A DNA stretch of 27,789 nucleotides. Origin: GCA-2746795 sp964643965. GTDB lineage: Bacteria; Chloroflexota; Anaerolineae; Promineifilales; Promineifilaceae. The position numbers were made by a program, and so were the translations under genes. Below the pieces are notes generated by a model. The model made no database searches. It was not told the origin of the DNA and worked only from the letters and a program-made list of their open reading frames with translations. Shown in pieces: positions 1-8,389 of this stretch (positions are counted from its first letter, which is position 1; each line of letters starts with the position of its first letter). Location: assembly GCA_964643965.1 (NCBI GenBank), contig CAZXVH010000073.1:1-27789 (forward strand), written 5' to 3'.

Positions 1-94
1 CGAATTTGTCAACATCAACATAATTGGGGCGCGGTCACTGATTTAACAACCGGGGGCCACTACCCCCCCCCGCTCCCAGGTTTTCATTCGATGA

Positions 95-131
95 GACCCT
101 GACAGCCCCCTCTGGGAGAGCTGTCAGGGTC
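95..131. terminator. Stem-loop 3' of the sugar-binding protein gene
   Basis: A perfect 12-bp inverted repeat (arms 95-106 and 120-131, GACCCTGACAGC and its complement) encloses a 13-nt loop. It lies 18 bp beyond the stop of the minus-strand solute-binding protein gene. No clear U-tract follows on the minus strand, so it may be a 3' stabilising or attenuating hairpin between the binding-protein gene and permease genes off the left edge, rather than a full terminator. Confidence 0.55.
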
Positions 132-149
132 AATTAAACGAACGCTTTA

Positions 150-1505
150 TTACCGGTTCAACACCTCTGTGCCCACATCTTGGGCATTTTGCAAAACCTG
201 ATCCGGCAGAGCCAGACCCGTGAACGCTTCTTGCAAACCGGAATTAATGGTATCTAACACATCCTGGAAACCAGGCCGGAACTGCCACGGATGAGCATAG
301 TCCGCGCCGTTCAGGAATGATTCCAGATCAGGATACTTTTCCAACCAACCATCACGCAGGCTGGCGCGAGTGGGCATCGCCAGACCCAGGTCAGTCCACG
401 CCTTCATGCCTTCCGGGCCTGTCAGGAAATTCACCAGGCGAATCGACTCGTCGAGATGAGCCGCGTTGGCAGGCACACCATAACAAACTGTGAACGACAT
501 AGTGGCATCCCCGGCCGGTCCGGCGGGCAGTTCAGCGACGCCATAATTCACATCCGGGAACTGATCATCCAGATAAGAGGCGATCCAGTTGCCTTCCATG
601 GCCATGGCTGCTTTTTGCTGACCAAACGCTTCGCCAGGCCAACCACTGTCCAGATCGGCTGGCTGTGCGGCGTAGCCATCTTGGACTAAGCCTACATAGA
701 AGTCCATCGCTTCTTTAGCGGCGGCCGAATCAAGGGTCATGGCACTGAAGTCGTCGGTGGCTACCGTGCCGCCTGCCTGGTAAAGGAAGGCGATCCAGCG
801 AGCCATGTCGGCGCTGAGCGTCATGCCATAAACGCCGCTATCGCTGTCGGTGAGCGCTTCAGCGGCGCTCTGCAAATCATCCCATGTCCAATCTGCCGTT
901 GGATAATCCAGACCAGCGGCGTCAAACATATCTTTGTTGTATTCCAGGGCCAGGGTGCTGAAATCTTTGGGCGGGCAGTAGAACGTCCCGTCCAGGGTGA
1001 AAGCCTGGCGCAAGTTGGGATAAAAGTCGTCCACATCTTCCAGTTTATCACCAATGGGCGTGAGCGCATCGGCGGCCACAAAATCAGGCAGTTTAAAGCT
1101 GTCGATATAGAAGACGTCAGGCGGCGCCCCACCAGCCAGGCTGGTTTGCAGCTTGGTATCGTAGTCGGGCACCAGCAGCAAGTTGGCCTGCACATCGCTG
1201 TTGGCCGCATTGAAATTGTCGATCATCTCTTGCAGCCGACTGTTTTCCGCATCGGAACTGGCCCAACCCATGAGTTGCAGCTCAATCACATCACCAGCAG
1301 GTTCTGCTACTACCGGCTCTTCGGCTGTCGGCTCTTCGGCTACTGGCTCTTCGGCTGCCGGCTCTTCTGCTACTGGCTCTTCGGCTGTCGGCTCTTCACT
1401 ACTCATTTCTGGGGCAGTCGTTGGTTCTGCAGCGCCGCCGCCACAAGCAACCAACAATACACCCACGAGCAACAGTATCCACAAAGTAAACAATTTTTTG
1501 TTCAT
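150..1505 (-). CDS. Sugar ABC transporter substrate-binding lipoprotein
   Basis: This 451-aa protein is an extracellular solute-binding protein of the MalE-like family 1, which captures a sugar outside the membrane and delivers it to an ABC permease. Residues 1-20 form a lipoprotein signal peptide ending in the lipobox LVAC with Cys21 as the lipidation site. Residues about 38-68 are a low-complexity spacer of EEPxA repeats that tethers the binding domain. The mature domain carries family patterns such as the N-terminal LMGWASSDAE strand and GGAPPDVFYIDS. The start is an ATG preceded by an AAGGAGAAGG ribosome site. It lies downstream of the GH65 phosphorylase and LacI genes on the same strand, so the substrate is probably an alpha-glucosyl disaccharide (inference). 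Permease genes would be expected past position 1. Confidence 0.93.
   Translation of the reverse strand: MNKKLFTLWILLLVGVLLVACGGGAAEPTTAPEMSSEEPTAEEPVAEEPAAEEPVAEEPTAEEPVVAEPAGDVIELQLMGWASSDAENSRLQEMIDNFNAANSDVQANLLLVPDYDTKLQTSLAGGAPPDVFYIDSFKLPDFVAADALTPIGDKLEDVDDFYPNLRQAFTLDGTFYCPPKDFSTLALEYNKDMFDAAGLDYPTADWTWDDLQSAAEALTDSDSGVYGMTLSADMARWIAFLYQAGGTVATDDFSAMTLDSAAAKEAMDFYVGLVQDGYAAQPADLDSGWPGEAFGQQKAAMAMEGNWIASYLDDQFPDVNYGVAELPAGPAGDATMSFTVCYGVPANAAHLDESIRLVNFLTGPEGMKAWTDLGLAMPTRASLRDGWLEKYPDLESFLNGADYAHPWQFRPGFQDVLDTINSGLQEAFTGLALPDQVLQNAQDVGTEVLNR
1315..1397. repeat. 15-bp tandem repeat coding the EEPxA spacer
   Basis: Five complete 15-bp units and one partial unit (first eight bases of the period) begin at 1315, 1330, 1345, 1360, 1375 and 1390, with core GGCTCTTCGGCT. 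On the minus strand they encode the five-residue Glu-Glu-Pro repeats of the lipoprotein spacer. Units differ mainly at one or two third-block bases, as in a slippage-prone minisatellite. Confidence 0.85.
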
Positions 1506-1602
1506 TTCCTTCTCCTTTTATCTTACTGATTGATGGTTTCGAGACGCTTCGAGGAGTGGTGACGAGATTGTTGTATAATGCGCTCCAAGAGGCGACTGGT
1601 TG

Positions 1603-1613
1603 TTAACGTTTCG
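1603..1613. promoter_or_regulatory. Possible LacI-family operator upstream of the binding-protein gene
   Basis: TTAACGTTTCG, about 100 bp upstream of the solute-binding protein start, shares the central AACGTT and the flanking CG with the twin operators in front of the lacI-type gene (5646-5667). It is only a near-palindrome and no convincing -35/-10 pair accompanies it, so this is a weak candidate. Confidence 0.3.
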
Positions 1614-1629
1614 TCTCAACTTATAGGCT

Positions 1630-1661
1630 GCGTATCCCCATCTTGACGGGTCGGGATACGC
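1630..1661. terminator. Hairpin between the phosphorylase and binding-protein genes
   Basis: GCGTATCCC (1630-1638) and GGGATACGC (1653-1661) form a perfect 9-bp stem with a 14-nt loop. It sits in the 221-bp gap after the GH65 stop (1727) and before the binding-protein start (1505). The plus-strand side is followed by TTCTTTATT; the minus-strand side lacks a U-run. It may lower read-through or mark a processing point in the operon. Confidence 0.45.
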
Positions 1662-1726
1662 GGCTTCTTTATTGGGGGCAGTTGATTCTCGATCCAGACC
1701 TGCCCCTGCTCTCCACGTGGTTCTAC

Positions 1727-4600
1727 TTAATCAATTTTTGCGATAATCCCTCCTTCTGTGTCGCGGCGAATGTCTACCTTTTTTTGTACGCCACGATAGC
1801 TGAACTGAAAGGCAAGGCGCTGCCAATGCTGCGGTAATTGGGGGCGCAAGGAAAACGTCCCTTGCTCCTGGCGCAGCCCGGCAAAGCCAAATACCACTGC
1901 TTGCCAGACGCCGCCAGCCGAGGCGGCATGGATACCATCTTCAGCGTTGCCTCGCGGATTACGTAAATCAGCCACGGCTGCCAGCATGAAATGTTCGTAG
2001 GCTTCATCCGGCCGTTGGATTTCACAGGCGGCCCAGGCGTGGAAACTGGGTCCCAGCGAAGAACCGTATTTGTGGTCGGTGAGAGGCATGTAGGCGTCCC
2101 AGTTAGCCTGCCAGGTGCGCTGGTCAAACTGGTCGCGGAACAGGCAGAGCAGCATGATCACGTCGGCTTGTTTAAGTACCTGGCTCTGGTTGGCGCCTTC
2201 AATGCCCAAGATGACTTGTAGGGATTGGGTGGCGTTCGCAAAAAGTTCCGGGTCCAGTCGGGTCAGTTGGAAGAAACCCTCAAATTGTTCGATAACGGCC
2301 GTTTCCTCATCCTGCAAAAATAGTAGATGCGCGATCACCTCTTGCCAGTGCTGATAGAGCGCCTCACTGAGTTCTAATTCACGCGCCAATGCCGCCGCTT
2401 TATGGGGATAACTGTGCCGCAGCCAATCGCGCACAGTCAGAGCAGTTTGCAAATGCCAGCAAGCCATGTAATTGGTGAAGCTGTTGTTATCTACATGCTC
2501 GTGGTATTCGTCTGGACCAATCACGCCGCGGAGGGCATAGGCTAAACGGCCGTTTTCCTCTTCCCGCTCCACCCGACTGCCCCAAAAACGAGCCGTGTCC
2601 AAAATCATCTCCGCGCCATAGTCGCGCATAAATTCATCATCGCCGGTGATTTGCCAATAATGCCAGATGGCGTAAGCCACATCGGCCGAAATGTGAATTT
2701 GGATATCGCCCGTCCAAATGCGCACCAACTGGGTGGGATCATTGAAATGAGGCACCCAGGTCGGCGTCACTTCGTCGCCGGTGGCGGCGCTTTCCCAGGC
2801 AAACTGGGCGCCGACAAAGCCATTACGCGCCGCTTTGCGCCGCGCCCCAGGCAGCGTGTGGTAGCGATAAAGCAGCATGTTGCGGGCGACGTGGGGCTGG
2901 GTGTAGCTGAAAAAAGGCAGGATGAATATCTCTGTATCCCAAAACACATGCCCCCGATACCCATAACCACTGAGCGTTTTCGCGCCGATGCTCACTCGTT
3001 CGTCATGCTGCGGGGCGGCGACAAATAGTTGGAACAGATTAAAACGCAGGGCCAACTGTGCTTCCGCATCCCCTTCAATGACGACATCACTGGCCGCCCA
3101 TAGTTGCTGCCAGGCGACAGCCTGGGCAGCGCGCAAGTCGTCGTAGGTCTGATTTTGCAGGGCAGACTGGGCACGGGCCACCACATTTTGGGCGTCCGGC
3201 GCGGCGTCACGGCTGGCGGCGTAGCTGATCAGTTTGTCTACCTGTACGCTTTGGCCGACGGCGAGCATCTGTTCGATACGCAGACGTGGCTGACCGGGGC
3301 AGTTTTGGGGCAGGCTGTAGGCGCCGGATGAATAGGTGACAGAAACGGCCGTTGCTACCGTTATCTCTGTGTGGCGGGTGCGGCTGCGCAGCCAGAGACC
3401 ATCTTCGGCCGCCTCCTGCTCTAATAAACGCCAATGCAGCAAATCTTCGTTGGCCACATGCCCCTTGATGCCGGTGGTAAGGGCGAGGTGACAGGGTTGG
3501 TTAACGGCCGTTGCCACCATGCGCAATGCCCCCACCTGTTCCTGTGGATAACTGGCAAAACGCTCAAAAGTCAGGTCGATGATGACCCCAGAAGGGGCCT
3601 GCCAGCGCACGTCACGACGTAAAATCCCCTGACGTAAATCCATCTGCCGGTAAAAATGCAACAGTTCTCCTTGATCCAGGCGGAACGATTCCCCATCAAT
3701 GCAGATGGCGGTATCTAGCCAATCCGGCATGTTGACCAACTCCGTAAAACTGATGGGCATATCGTCGAAAATGCCATGGGCGAAGGTGGTGGCTTTTTCG
3801 CCGGGAAACCCCTCTTCAAATGCGCCACGGGTGCTGAAATAGCCGTTGCCTAAGGTAAACACCGTTTCCAGGTGATGCTGTTCGGCGGCGTCAAAGGAGT
3901 CTTGCGTGATGAACCAATGGGGATCAACGGCCGTTAGCGCTTGCAAATCGGCCAGGGTGACATCAACCAGGCTGTCGCGGCGGTTGGCAAAAAGCGGCAG
4001 ACCCGTAAAACGAGCGGCCGGCCCTAAAGCCAGGACCCTCATACCGGCCGACAAAGCGGCCTGCACCCCGGCAGCGGCGTCTTCCACCACCAGGCAGCAG
4101 CCAGGCGGGACATTTAGTTTAGCGGCGGCAAACCGAAACAGATGCGGCGCCGGTTTAGGCTGTTCGACGCTGGCGCCATCGGCCAGCACAGCCAGCCGGT
4201 GGGCAATGCCCAGGCGCTGCACTACAACTGGCGCATTGCGGCTGGCGGAAGCGATGCCGTAGGGGATGTTGGCGGCGTCTAGTTCGTCCAGTAAATCCGC
4301 CACGCCGGGCAGCAAATCGGCCGGGGAAATCTGATCCAACATCTGTTGATAGTAGCCGTTTTTGCGCGTCATCATCTCTTGCAGCTTTTCTTCCGGTAGA
4401 GAACGGCCGTTTAAGATGATGAGCAATGATTCCCGCCGTGACACGCCGCGTAATTTCTCATTGACCGCGCGGTCAAAAGACAGCCCCTCTTCGTCAGCTA
4501 ATTGCTGCCAGGCCAGATAATGGTATTCGGCCGTGTCGGTGATGACGCCATCCAGATCAAATATGACGGCTTGTACTCGGTGGTTATTAACTGGATTCAC
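1727..4600 (-). CDS. Beta-phosphoglucomutase / GH65 disaccharide phosphorylase fusion
   Basis: This 957-aa protein fuses two enzymes. Residues 1 to about 225 are a HAD-superfamily beta-phosphoglucomutase with the nucleophile motif FDLDGV (Asp15, Asp17). From about residue 230 (DPHWFITQDSF) to the end is a glycoside hydrolase family 65 phosphorylase with the signature GPDEYHEHVDNN; Glu698 matches the catalytic general acid of maltose phosphorylase. GH65 phosphorolysis of an alpha-glucosyl disaccharide (trehalose, maltose, kojibiose or nigerose) gives beta-glucose 1-phosphate, which the mutase turns into glucose 6-phosphate, so both steps are on one chain. The substrate cannot be told from sequence by eye. 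The start is GTG at 4600, overlapping the lacI-type stop by 14 bp, with GGAG 10 bases upstream. That points to translational coupling with its regulator. Confidence 0.93.
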   Translation of the reverse strand: MNPVNNHRVQAVIFDLDGVITDTAEYHYLAWQQLADEEGLSFDRAVNEKLRGVSRRESLLIILNGRSLPEEKLQEMMTRKNGYYQQMLDQISPADLLPGVADLLDELDAANIPYGIASASRNAPVVVQRLGIAHRLAVLADGASVEQPKPAPHLFRFAAAKLNVPPGCCLVVEDAAAGVQAALSAGMRVLALGPAARFTGLPLFANRRDSLVDVTLADLQALTAVDPHWFITQDSFDAAEQHHLETVFTLGNGYFSTRGAFEEGFPGEKATTFAHGIFDDMPISFTELVNMPDWLDTAICIDGESFRLDQGELLHFYRQMDLRQGILRRDVRWQAPSGVIIDLTFERFASYPQEQVGALRMVATAVNQPCHLALTTGIKGHVANEDLLHWRLLEQEAAEDGLWLRSRTRHTEITVATAVSVTYSSGAYSLPQNCPGQPRLRIEQMLAVGQSVQVDKLISYAASRDAAPDAQNVVARAQSALQNQTYDDLRAAQAVAWQQLWAASDVVIEGDAEAQLALRFNLFQLFVAAPQHDERVSIGAKTLSGYGYRGHVFWDTEIFILPFFSYTQPHVARNMLLYRYHTLPGARRKAARNGFVGAQFAWESAATGDEVTPTWVPHFNDPTQLVRIWTGDIQIHISADVAYAIWHYWQITGDDEFMRDYGAEMILDTARFWGSRVEREEENGRLAYALRGVIGPDEYHEHVDNNSFTNYMACWHLQTALTVRDWLRHSYPHKAAALARELELSEALYQHWQEVIAHLLFLQDEETAVIEQFEGFFQLTRLDPELFANATQSLQVILGIEGANQSQVLKQADVIMLLCLFRDQFDQRTWQANWDAYMPLTDHKYGSSLGPSFHAWAACEIQRPDEAYEHFMLAAVADLRNPRGNAEDGIHAASAGGVWQAVVFGFAGLRQEQGTFSLRPQLPQHWQRLAFQFSYRGVQKKVDIRRDTEGGIIAKID

Positions 4601-5603
4601 GAATGATCAACTCCGGTTCGAGCAAAATCCCTTTTTCAACGATGGGCTGCCCTTTGATTTGTTTAAGCAACAGGTCAACCACCTGCTGGCCGACGGTGGC
4701 AATGGGTTGACGCACGGTAGTCAGGGAGGGGGTCAGGTATTGAGACATGGGCATGTCGTCATAACCGGTGATGGCGATGTCTTGCCCCACGCGCAGGCCG
4801 GCGGCGCTGGCATCATTCAGGGCGCCAATGGCAATAAGATCAGATACACAGACGACGGCCGTGGGGCGGTCCCCGGCGGGCAGAGCGCGAAAATGCTGCA
4901 TCCCCGCCGCGCCAAACTGCACCGTATTGCCGCCCCGCAGCACCCAATCCGGCCGTACCGTCAGGCCAGCTGCGGTCAGCCCCGTCACGAAACCCTCCTC
5001 GCGGTATGCCCCCGCTTCTGAGCCTGTGGGCCAGGTGAGCAGGCCGATGTGCTGGTGTCCCCGAGCAGCGAGATGATCCACGACGCTACGCAATCCATAA
5101 CGGCCGTCGATATCCACCCAGCAAAAATCCCATTCCGGATTCGCCCGGCCAAAACTGGCAAAAGGGATGTTCTGTTCGATGAGATAAGCAATGCGGGGAT
5201 CGTTGTGATTGGTGTCCGCCAGAATAAAGCCCTCCACCTGCCTGCGGTCATACAACGCTTTATAAATAAGCGCGTCTGCCTCGTCGGCGGCGTCCACCAA
5301 AAAGGTGAGCAGGTGATACCCGTGCCGCTCAAAGGTGTCAACGGCGTCATACAAGAACTTGTCCAAAATAGGGCGCGGGGAATCATCTCCACTGCGCTGC
5401 CAGGCGTAACCAATGAGATTGCTGGACTGTGTGCGCAAATTACGAGCGCTGATGTTGGGTTTATATCCCAAATCTTCAACCGCCTGCCAGATACGGGTCT
5501 CCGTTTTGGCCGAAACGTTGCCTTGATTGTTGAGTACTTTGGAAACGGTCTGGTAACTCACGTTGGAGTGAGCTGCTACATCTTTAATGGTGATCCGCGC
5601 CAC
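4587..5603 (-). CDS. LacI-family transcriptional regulator
   Basis: This 338-aa protein has the LacI-type helix-turn-helix at residues 3-50 (ITIKDVAAHSNVSYQTVSKV, then the hinge region around NISARNLRTQ). It is followed by a periplasmic-binding-protein-like effector domain ending in a typical TTVRQPIATVGQQVVDLLL segment. The start is GTG at 5603 with GGGAGG seven bases upstream. It is the first gene of a minus-strand unit with the beta-PGM/GH65 fusion and the sugar-binding lipoprotein, so it probably represses alpha-glucoside genes until a sugar ligand binds (inference). Its own promoter carries twin palindromic operators. Confidence 0.95.
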   Translation of the reverse strand: MARITIKDVAAHSNVSYQTVSKVLNNQGNVSAKTETRIWQAVEDLGYKPNISARNLRTQSSNLIGYAWQRSGDDSPRPILDKFLYDAVDTFERHGYHLLTFLVDAADEADALIYKALYDRRQVEGFILADTNHNDPRIAYLIEQNIPFASFGRANPEWDFCWVDIDGRYGLRSVVDHLAARGHQHIGLLTWPTGSEAGAYREEGFVTGLTAAGLTVRPDWVLRGGNTVQFGAAGMQHFRALPAGDRPTAVVCVSDLIAIGALNDASAAGLRVGQDIAITGYDDMPMSQYLTPSLTTVRQPIATVGQQVVDLLLKQIKGQPIVEKGILLEPELIIRESS

Positions 5604-5645
5604 AACAAAGCCTCCCTCGAATATTAAAGAATCATTTCAATTAGG

Positions 5646-5667
5646 CGAACGTTCGCCCGAACGTTCG
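5646..5667. promoter_or_regulatory. Twin palindromic LacI-family operators
   Basis: Two identical perfect 10-bp palindromes CGAACGTTCG lie at 5646-5655 and 5658-5667, separated by CC. They sit just downstream of the -10 box of the lacI-type gene, where bound repressor would block initiation. The 12-bp centre-to-centre spacing would place two dimers on overlapping faces of the helix. The core ACGTT matches known LacI-family operator style; binding is inferred. Confidence 0.7.
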
Positions 5668-5672
5668 TCTAA

Positions 5673-5702
5673 ATTAAAGCATAAGAACACCTGCCTTGTC
5701 AA
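5673..5702 (-). promoter_or_regulatory. Sigma70-type promoter of the lacI-type gene
   Basis: On the minus strand TTGACA (5697-5702) and TTTAAT (5673-5678) are separated by 18 bp. The start site predicted from this falls on the operators at 5646-5667, as expected for autorepression. Confidence 0.7.
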
Positions 5703-5722
5703 GGAAGTGGTTGTAGGAGGGC

Positions 5723-5813
5723 GGATTGGGGATTGGGGATTGCGGATTGGGGATTGCGGAGTGCGGATTGCGGATTGGGGAGTGCGGAGTGCGGATTGCG
5801 GATTGGGGATTGT
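5723..5813. repeat. Tandem heptamer array, GGATTGC/GGATTGG type
   Basis: Thirteen consecutive 7-bp units without any indel follow the consensus GGA(T/G)TG(C/G). The array lies between the lacI-type gene and the ABC permease gene and carries no gene. A related array occurs at 19977-20018. Such arrays resemble the short tandemly repeated repetitive (STRR) heptamers of cyanobacteria. Confidence 0.92.
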
Positions 5814-5832
5814 GAAGTATGGGGCGTGGAGC

Positions 5833-5860
5833 GCCACCTGCCACCCGCCACCTGCCACCC
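5833..5860. repeat. Tandem heptamer array, GCCACCT/GCCACCC
   Basis: Four 7-bp units alternate GCCACCT and GCCACCC. The array lies 19 bp after the larger heptamer array and ends four bases before the stop codon of the permease gene. It has the same period but an unrelated unit sequence. Confidence 0.85.
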
Positions 5861-5863
5861 TCC

Positions 5864-7546
5864 TTAAAACTCCCCCACATCCGCATACCGAAAGCGCTCA
5901 ATGGCGATGAAACCCACGGCACAGACCAGCATCAAAATGGTACTCAGGGCCATCGCCTGGCCAAAGTTGAGTGCGCCAGGCTGGCTCAGGTAGCGTTGGA
6001 TGGCGATGGGCAGCGTCAGGTAGCCGCTGTTGGGGCGCACGATAAAGCTGGTGGCGCCAAACTCGCCCATGCTGACGGTGAAAGCAAAGACGGCCGCCAC
6101 CAACAACGCCCGTCCCATAATGGGCAAATCGATCTCGCGCCACACCAGCATTGGCGATGCACCCATCACCGCCGCCGCCTCGCGCAAATTGGGCCGTATG
6201 CCTTGCAGCACCGGCATCAGGCTGCGCACGACAAAGGGAAAAGCGACCAATGTATGGGCCACCAATACCAGCAGCGCCGAGGTACGCAGTTGATCATACG
6301 TCACCACGTAGCCAAAACCCAAGGTGACGGCCGACACGCCCAGAGGCAGCATGAAAACGGGGTCCAGCCAGGCCCGCCAGCGCGTGGGACGCACCAGCCA
6401 GGTAGTGGTCAGCACCCCCAGAAAGCAGGCCAGCCCCACTGTGAGCAACGCATACCCCATGGAATTACGAACGGCCGTTAACGGGGACACAAACAGCACA
6501 CTGCCCCGGCCTAAATCGTTCAGCGCCAGGTAATAGTTGAAGGTTAGCTGCCCCTCCCGGTCTACCAGCGAACGCCATACCAACGCCAGCAAAGGGGCCA
6601 GGATGAAAGCAGAAAGACCAGCAGCCAGCAGGATAACGGCCGTTTTCTCCCCTCTGCTCTTTGGTTTCCGCAAATTTGACTGCTGCGGCCTGAAATCCAA
6701 CGACACCGCCGACTGCTGCTGCCAGCGGGCATACACCGACATCAGCACAAAGGTAAATATGATTTGCAACAGGGCTAATACGGCGGCGATATCCGGCCGT
6801 AAAAAGGTGACATACTGCCGGTAAATCTCCGTCTCAATGGTGCTAAACTGCGGCCCGCCCAAAATCAAAATCACGCCAAAACTGGTGAACGTGAACAGAA
6901 AAATGAGCAGCGTGGCGCTGATGAGCGATGGCTTGAGCAACGGCAGCGTCACCTCGCGGAACGCTCGGCTCCGCGAAGCGCCCATCACCCGCGCCGCTTC
7001 CACCAGGCGCGGATTCAAGTTGGCCCAAAAGCCGCCCACCAACCGCACCACCACCGCCACATTGTAAAACAGATGCGCCAATAAAATCATCGTCAACGAC
7101 TGCTCCAGCGCCAGGGGCGCCCGCTCTAGATCAAACCAGGCCATCAACAACTGGTTGAGCGGCCCGTTCGCGCCCAAAAGCGCCTGAAACGCCGCCGCCA
7201 CCACCACCGTCGGCATGACAAAGGGAATGGTCGCCAACGCTTTAAGCAAGCTTCGCCCCGGAAAGGCATAATGGGCAAAGAGATAAGCGGCCGGCAGCCC
7301 GGCGATGAGGGTCAGCAGCGTGGAAAGCGCTGCCTGCCAGGTGGTAAACCAGATGATTTTGCGGAAGTAAGCCCGGGCAAAGAAGGCCACAAACGCCTCA
7401 TAAGTGAGGCTTAAGCGAAAAATATTGATAAGCGGGTAGAAAAAAAAGAACGCCAAAAAGGCGATGGGGATCATAAAAACAAGGAAGAGCAGCGCCCGCA
7501 AAATCCAGGGGTGTCGCTGCCTAAACGGGAGCGTCCAGTCAGACAT
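5864..7546 (-). CDS. Fused two-domain ABC transporter permease (ThiP/FbpB-like)
   Basis: This 560-aa integral membrane protein consists of two homologous permease halves, as in the thiamine (ThiP) and ferric-iron (FbpB) transporters. Each half has about six membrane segments and an EAA loop that docks the ATPase: EAARVMGASRSRAFREV from residue 183 and EAAAVMGASPMLVWREI from residue 456. The ATG start at 7546 has a weak GGA site upstream. It is the last gene of a minus-strand operon, 17 bp after a universal stress protein gene. No ATPase or binding-protein gene for it lies in the window, so partners must be elsewhere. The substrate (thiamine, iron(III) or another anion-type ligand) cannot be fixed from this sequence. 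Confidence 0.9.
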   Translation of the reverse strand: MSDWTLPFRQRHPWILRALLFLVFMIPIAFLAFFFFYPLINIFRLSLTYEAFVAFFARAYFRKIIWFTTWQAALSTLLTLIAGLPAAYLFAHYAFPGRSLLKALATIPFVMPTVVVAAAFQALLGANGPLNQLLMAWFDLERAPLALEQSLTMILLAHLFYNVAVVVRLVGGFWANLNPRLVEAARVMGASRSRAFREVTLPLLKPSLISATLLIFLFTFTSFGVILILGGPQFSTIETEIYRQYVTFLRPDIAAVLALLQIIFTFVLMSVYARWQQQSAVSLDFRPQQSNLRKPKSRGEKTAVILLAAGLSAFILAPLLALVWRSLVDREGQLTFNYYLALNDLGRGSVLFVSPLTAVRNSMGYALLTVGLACFLGVLTTTWLVRPTRWRAWLDPVFMLPLGVSAVTLGFGYVVTYDQLRTSALLVLVAHTLVAFPFVVRSLMPVLQGIRPNLREAAAVMGASPMLVWREIDLPIMGRALLVAAVFAFTVSMGEFGATSFIVRPNSGYLTLPIAIQRYLSQPGALNFGQAMALSTILMLVCAVGFIAIERFRYADVGEF

Positions 7547-7563
7547 AGTGTTATTCCAAAATC

Positions 7564-8379
7564 TTAAGCCGAGCGCACCACCAGCACATTGCTCTTGGAT
7601 AAACCTACAATATCCCCGGTGATATTACCGACCAGCAGCTCATTCCAAAAATTTTTTTCTGACTGCGATCCCACAATCACCAGATCATACTGCCCAGCCT
7701 GGATCTCATGGTAAATTTCATCGGTGACAATGCCCTCTCGCAGCTTGAGTTTGGCAGAAACAGCCGCGTCGGCAAACTGCTGTACGCTCCATGTCAGCTC
7801 CCGGGCTTGCACGGTATCTGTTTGCAGCAGCTCTTCCAGGCTCTCTGCCATCGTTCTCAGGCCGATATACATGCCAGGCAGGGGGCCTGTGATAAATAAA
7901 ATGGAGACCTCCGCGCCACTGCTTTGCGCCAATGTCACTCCTTTTTGGATGAGCGGCCGGTCTGCTTCCCGCGCGGCCGTACAAATCAAAATATGGTTGA
8001 GGTGGGTCTTCTTTTCCTTAACCACCAGCACATTGGTCGTGGCTTTAACAGCGACCTTTGTCATCACAGAGGTGAAGAAGCGGTCAAAAAAGCCGCCCAA
8101 AATATGAGCGCCAATCACGATCAAATCGTATTCACCTTTTTCTGCTTGAGACAAAATGCCGGTAGCCGGCGATCCGAGGCAGACCTCGGTATTGACATCC
8201 GGCACGGTCAACAAGGCTTGTGCCCGCGCTAACAGTTCATCGGCTAACGGCCGTTCTACCGCCTCATTCACCACCGTCATCAAGGTCACATCCGCCTGTT
8301 CCAGCCTGGCGATCAAATCACCAAACAACAGCGTCGTTTCCGCATACGGCAGCTTACTAATACATATCAACATTTTCAT
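7564..8379 (-). CDS. Tandem-domain universal stress protein
   Basis: This 271-aa cytosolic protein contains two UspA-type alpha/beta domains, about residues 1-130 and 135-271. Each ends in the typical hydrophobic strand (NVLVVKE and NVLVVRS). The nucleotide-loop region of the first (GAHILGGFF, then TSV) partly keeps the G-x-G...S/T pattern; in the second (GSQSEKNFW, then GNITG) it is more altered, so ATP binding is uncertain. It lies 10 bp after the TauE/SafE gene and 17 bp before the permease gene, so it is co-transcribed with membrane transporters. Usp domains often sense nucleotide state for such partners (inference). ATG at 8379; an in-frame ATG two codons later is possible. Confidence 0.88.
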   Translation of the reverse strand: MKMLICISKLPYAETTLLFGDLIARLEQADVTLMTVVNEAVERPLADELLARAQALLTVPDVNTEVCLGSPATGILSQAEKGEYDLIVIGAHILGGFFDRFFTSVMTKVAVKATTNVLVVKEKKTHLNHILICTAAREADRPLIQKGVTLAQSSGAEVSILFITGPLPGMYIGLRTMAESLEELLQTDTVQARELTWSVQQFADAAVSAKLKLREGIVTDEIYHEIQAGQYDLVIVGSQSEKNFWNELLVGNITGDIVGLSKSNVLVVRSA

Positions 8380-8389
8380 AACAGCACCC

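Noticed and set aside
456..1533. Plus-strand frames opposite the sugar-binding protein
   Set aside because: They mirror the low-complexity repeat and coding bias of the lipoprotein gene on the other strand and have no recognisable domain.
5049..5627. 192-codon plus-strand frame opposite the LacI-type gene
   Set aside because: It lies entirely antisense to a clear LacI protein and its peptide has no family features.
5723..5860. CRISPR array
   Set aside because: The units are contiguous 7-bp repeats with no spacers.
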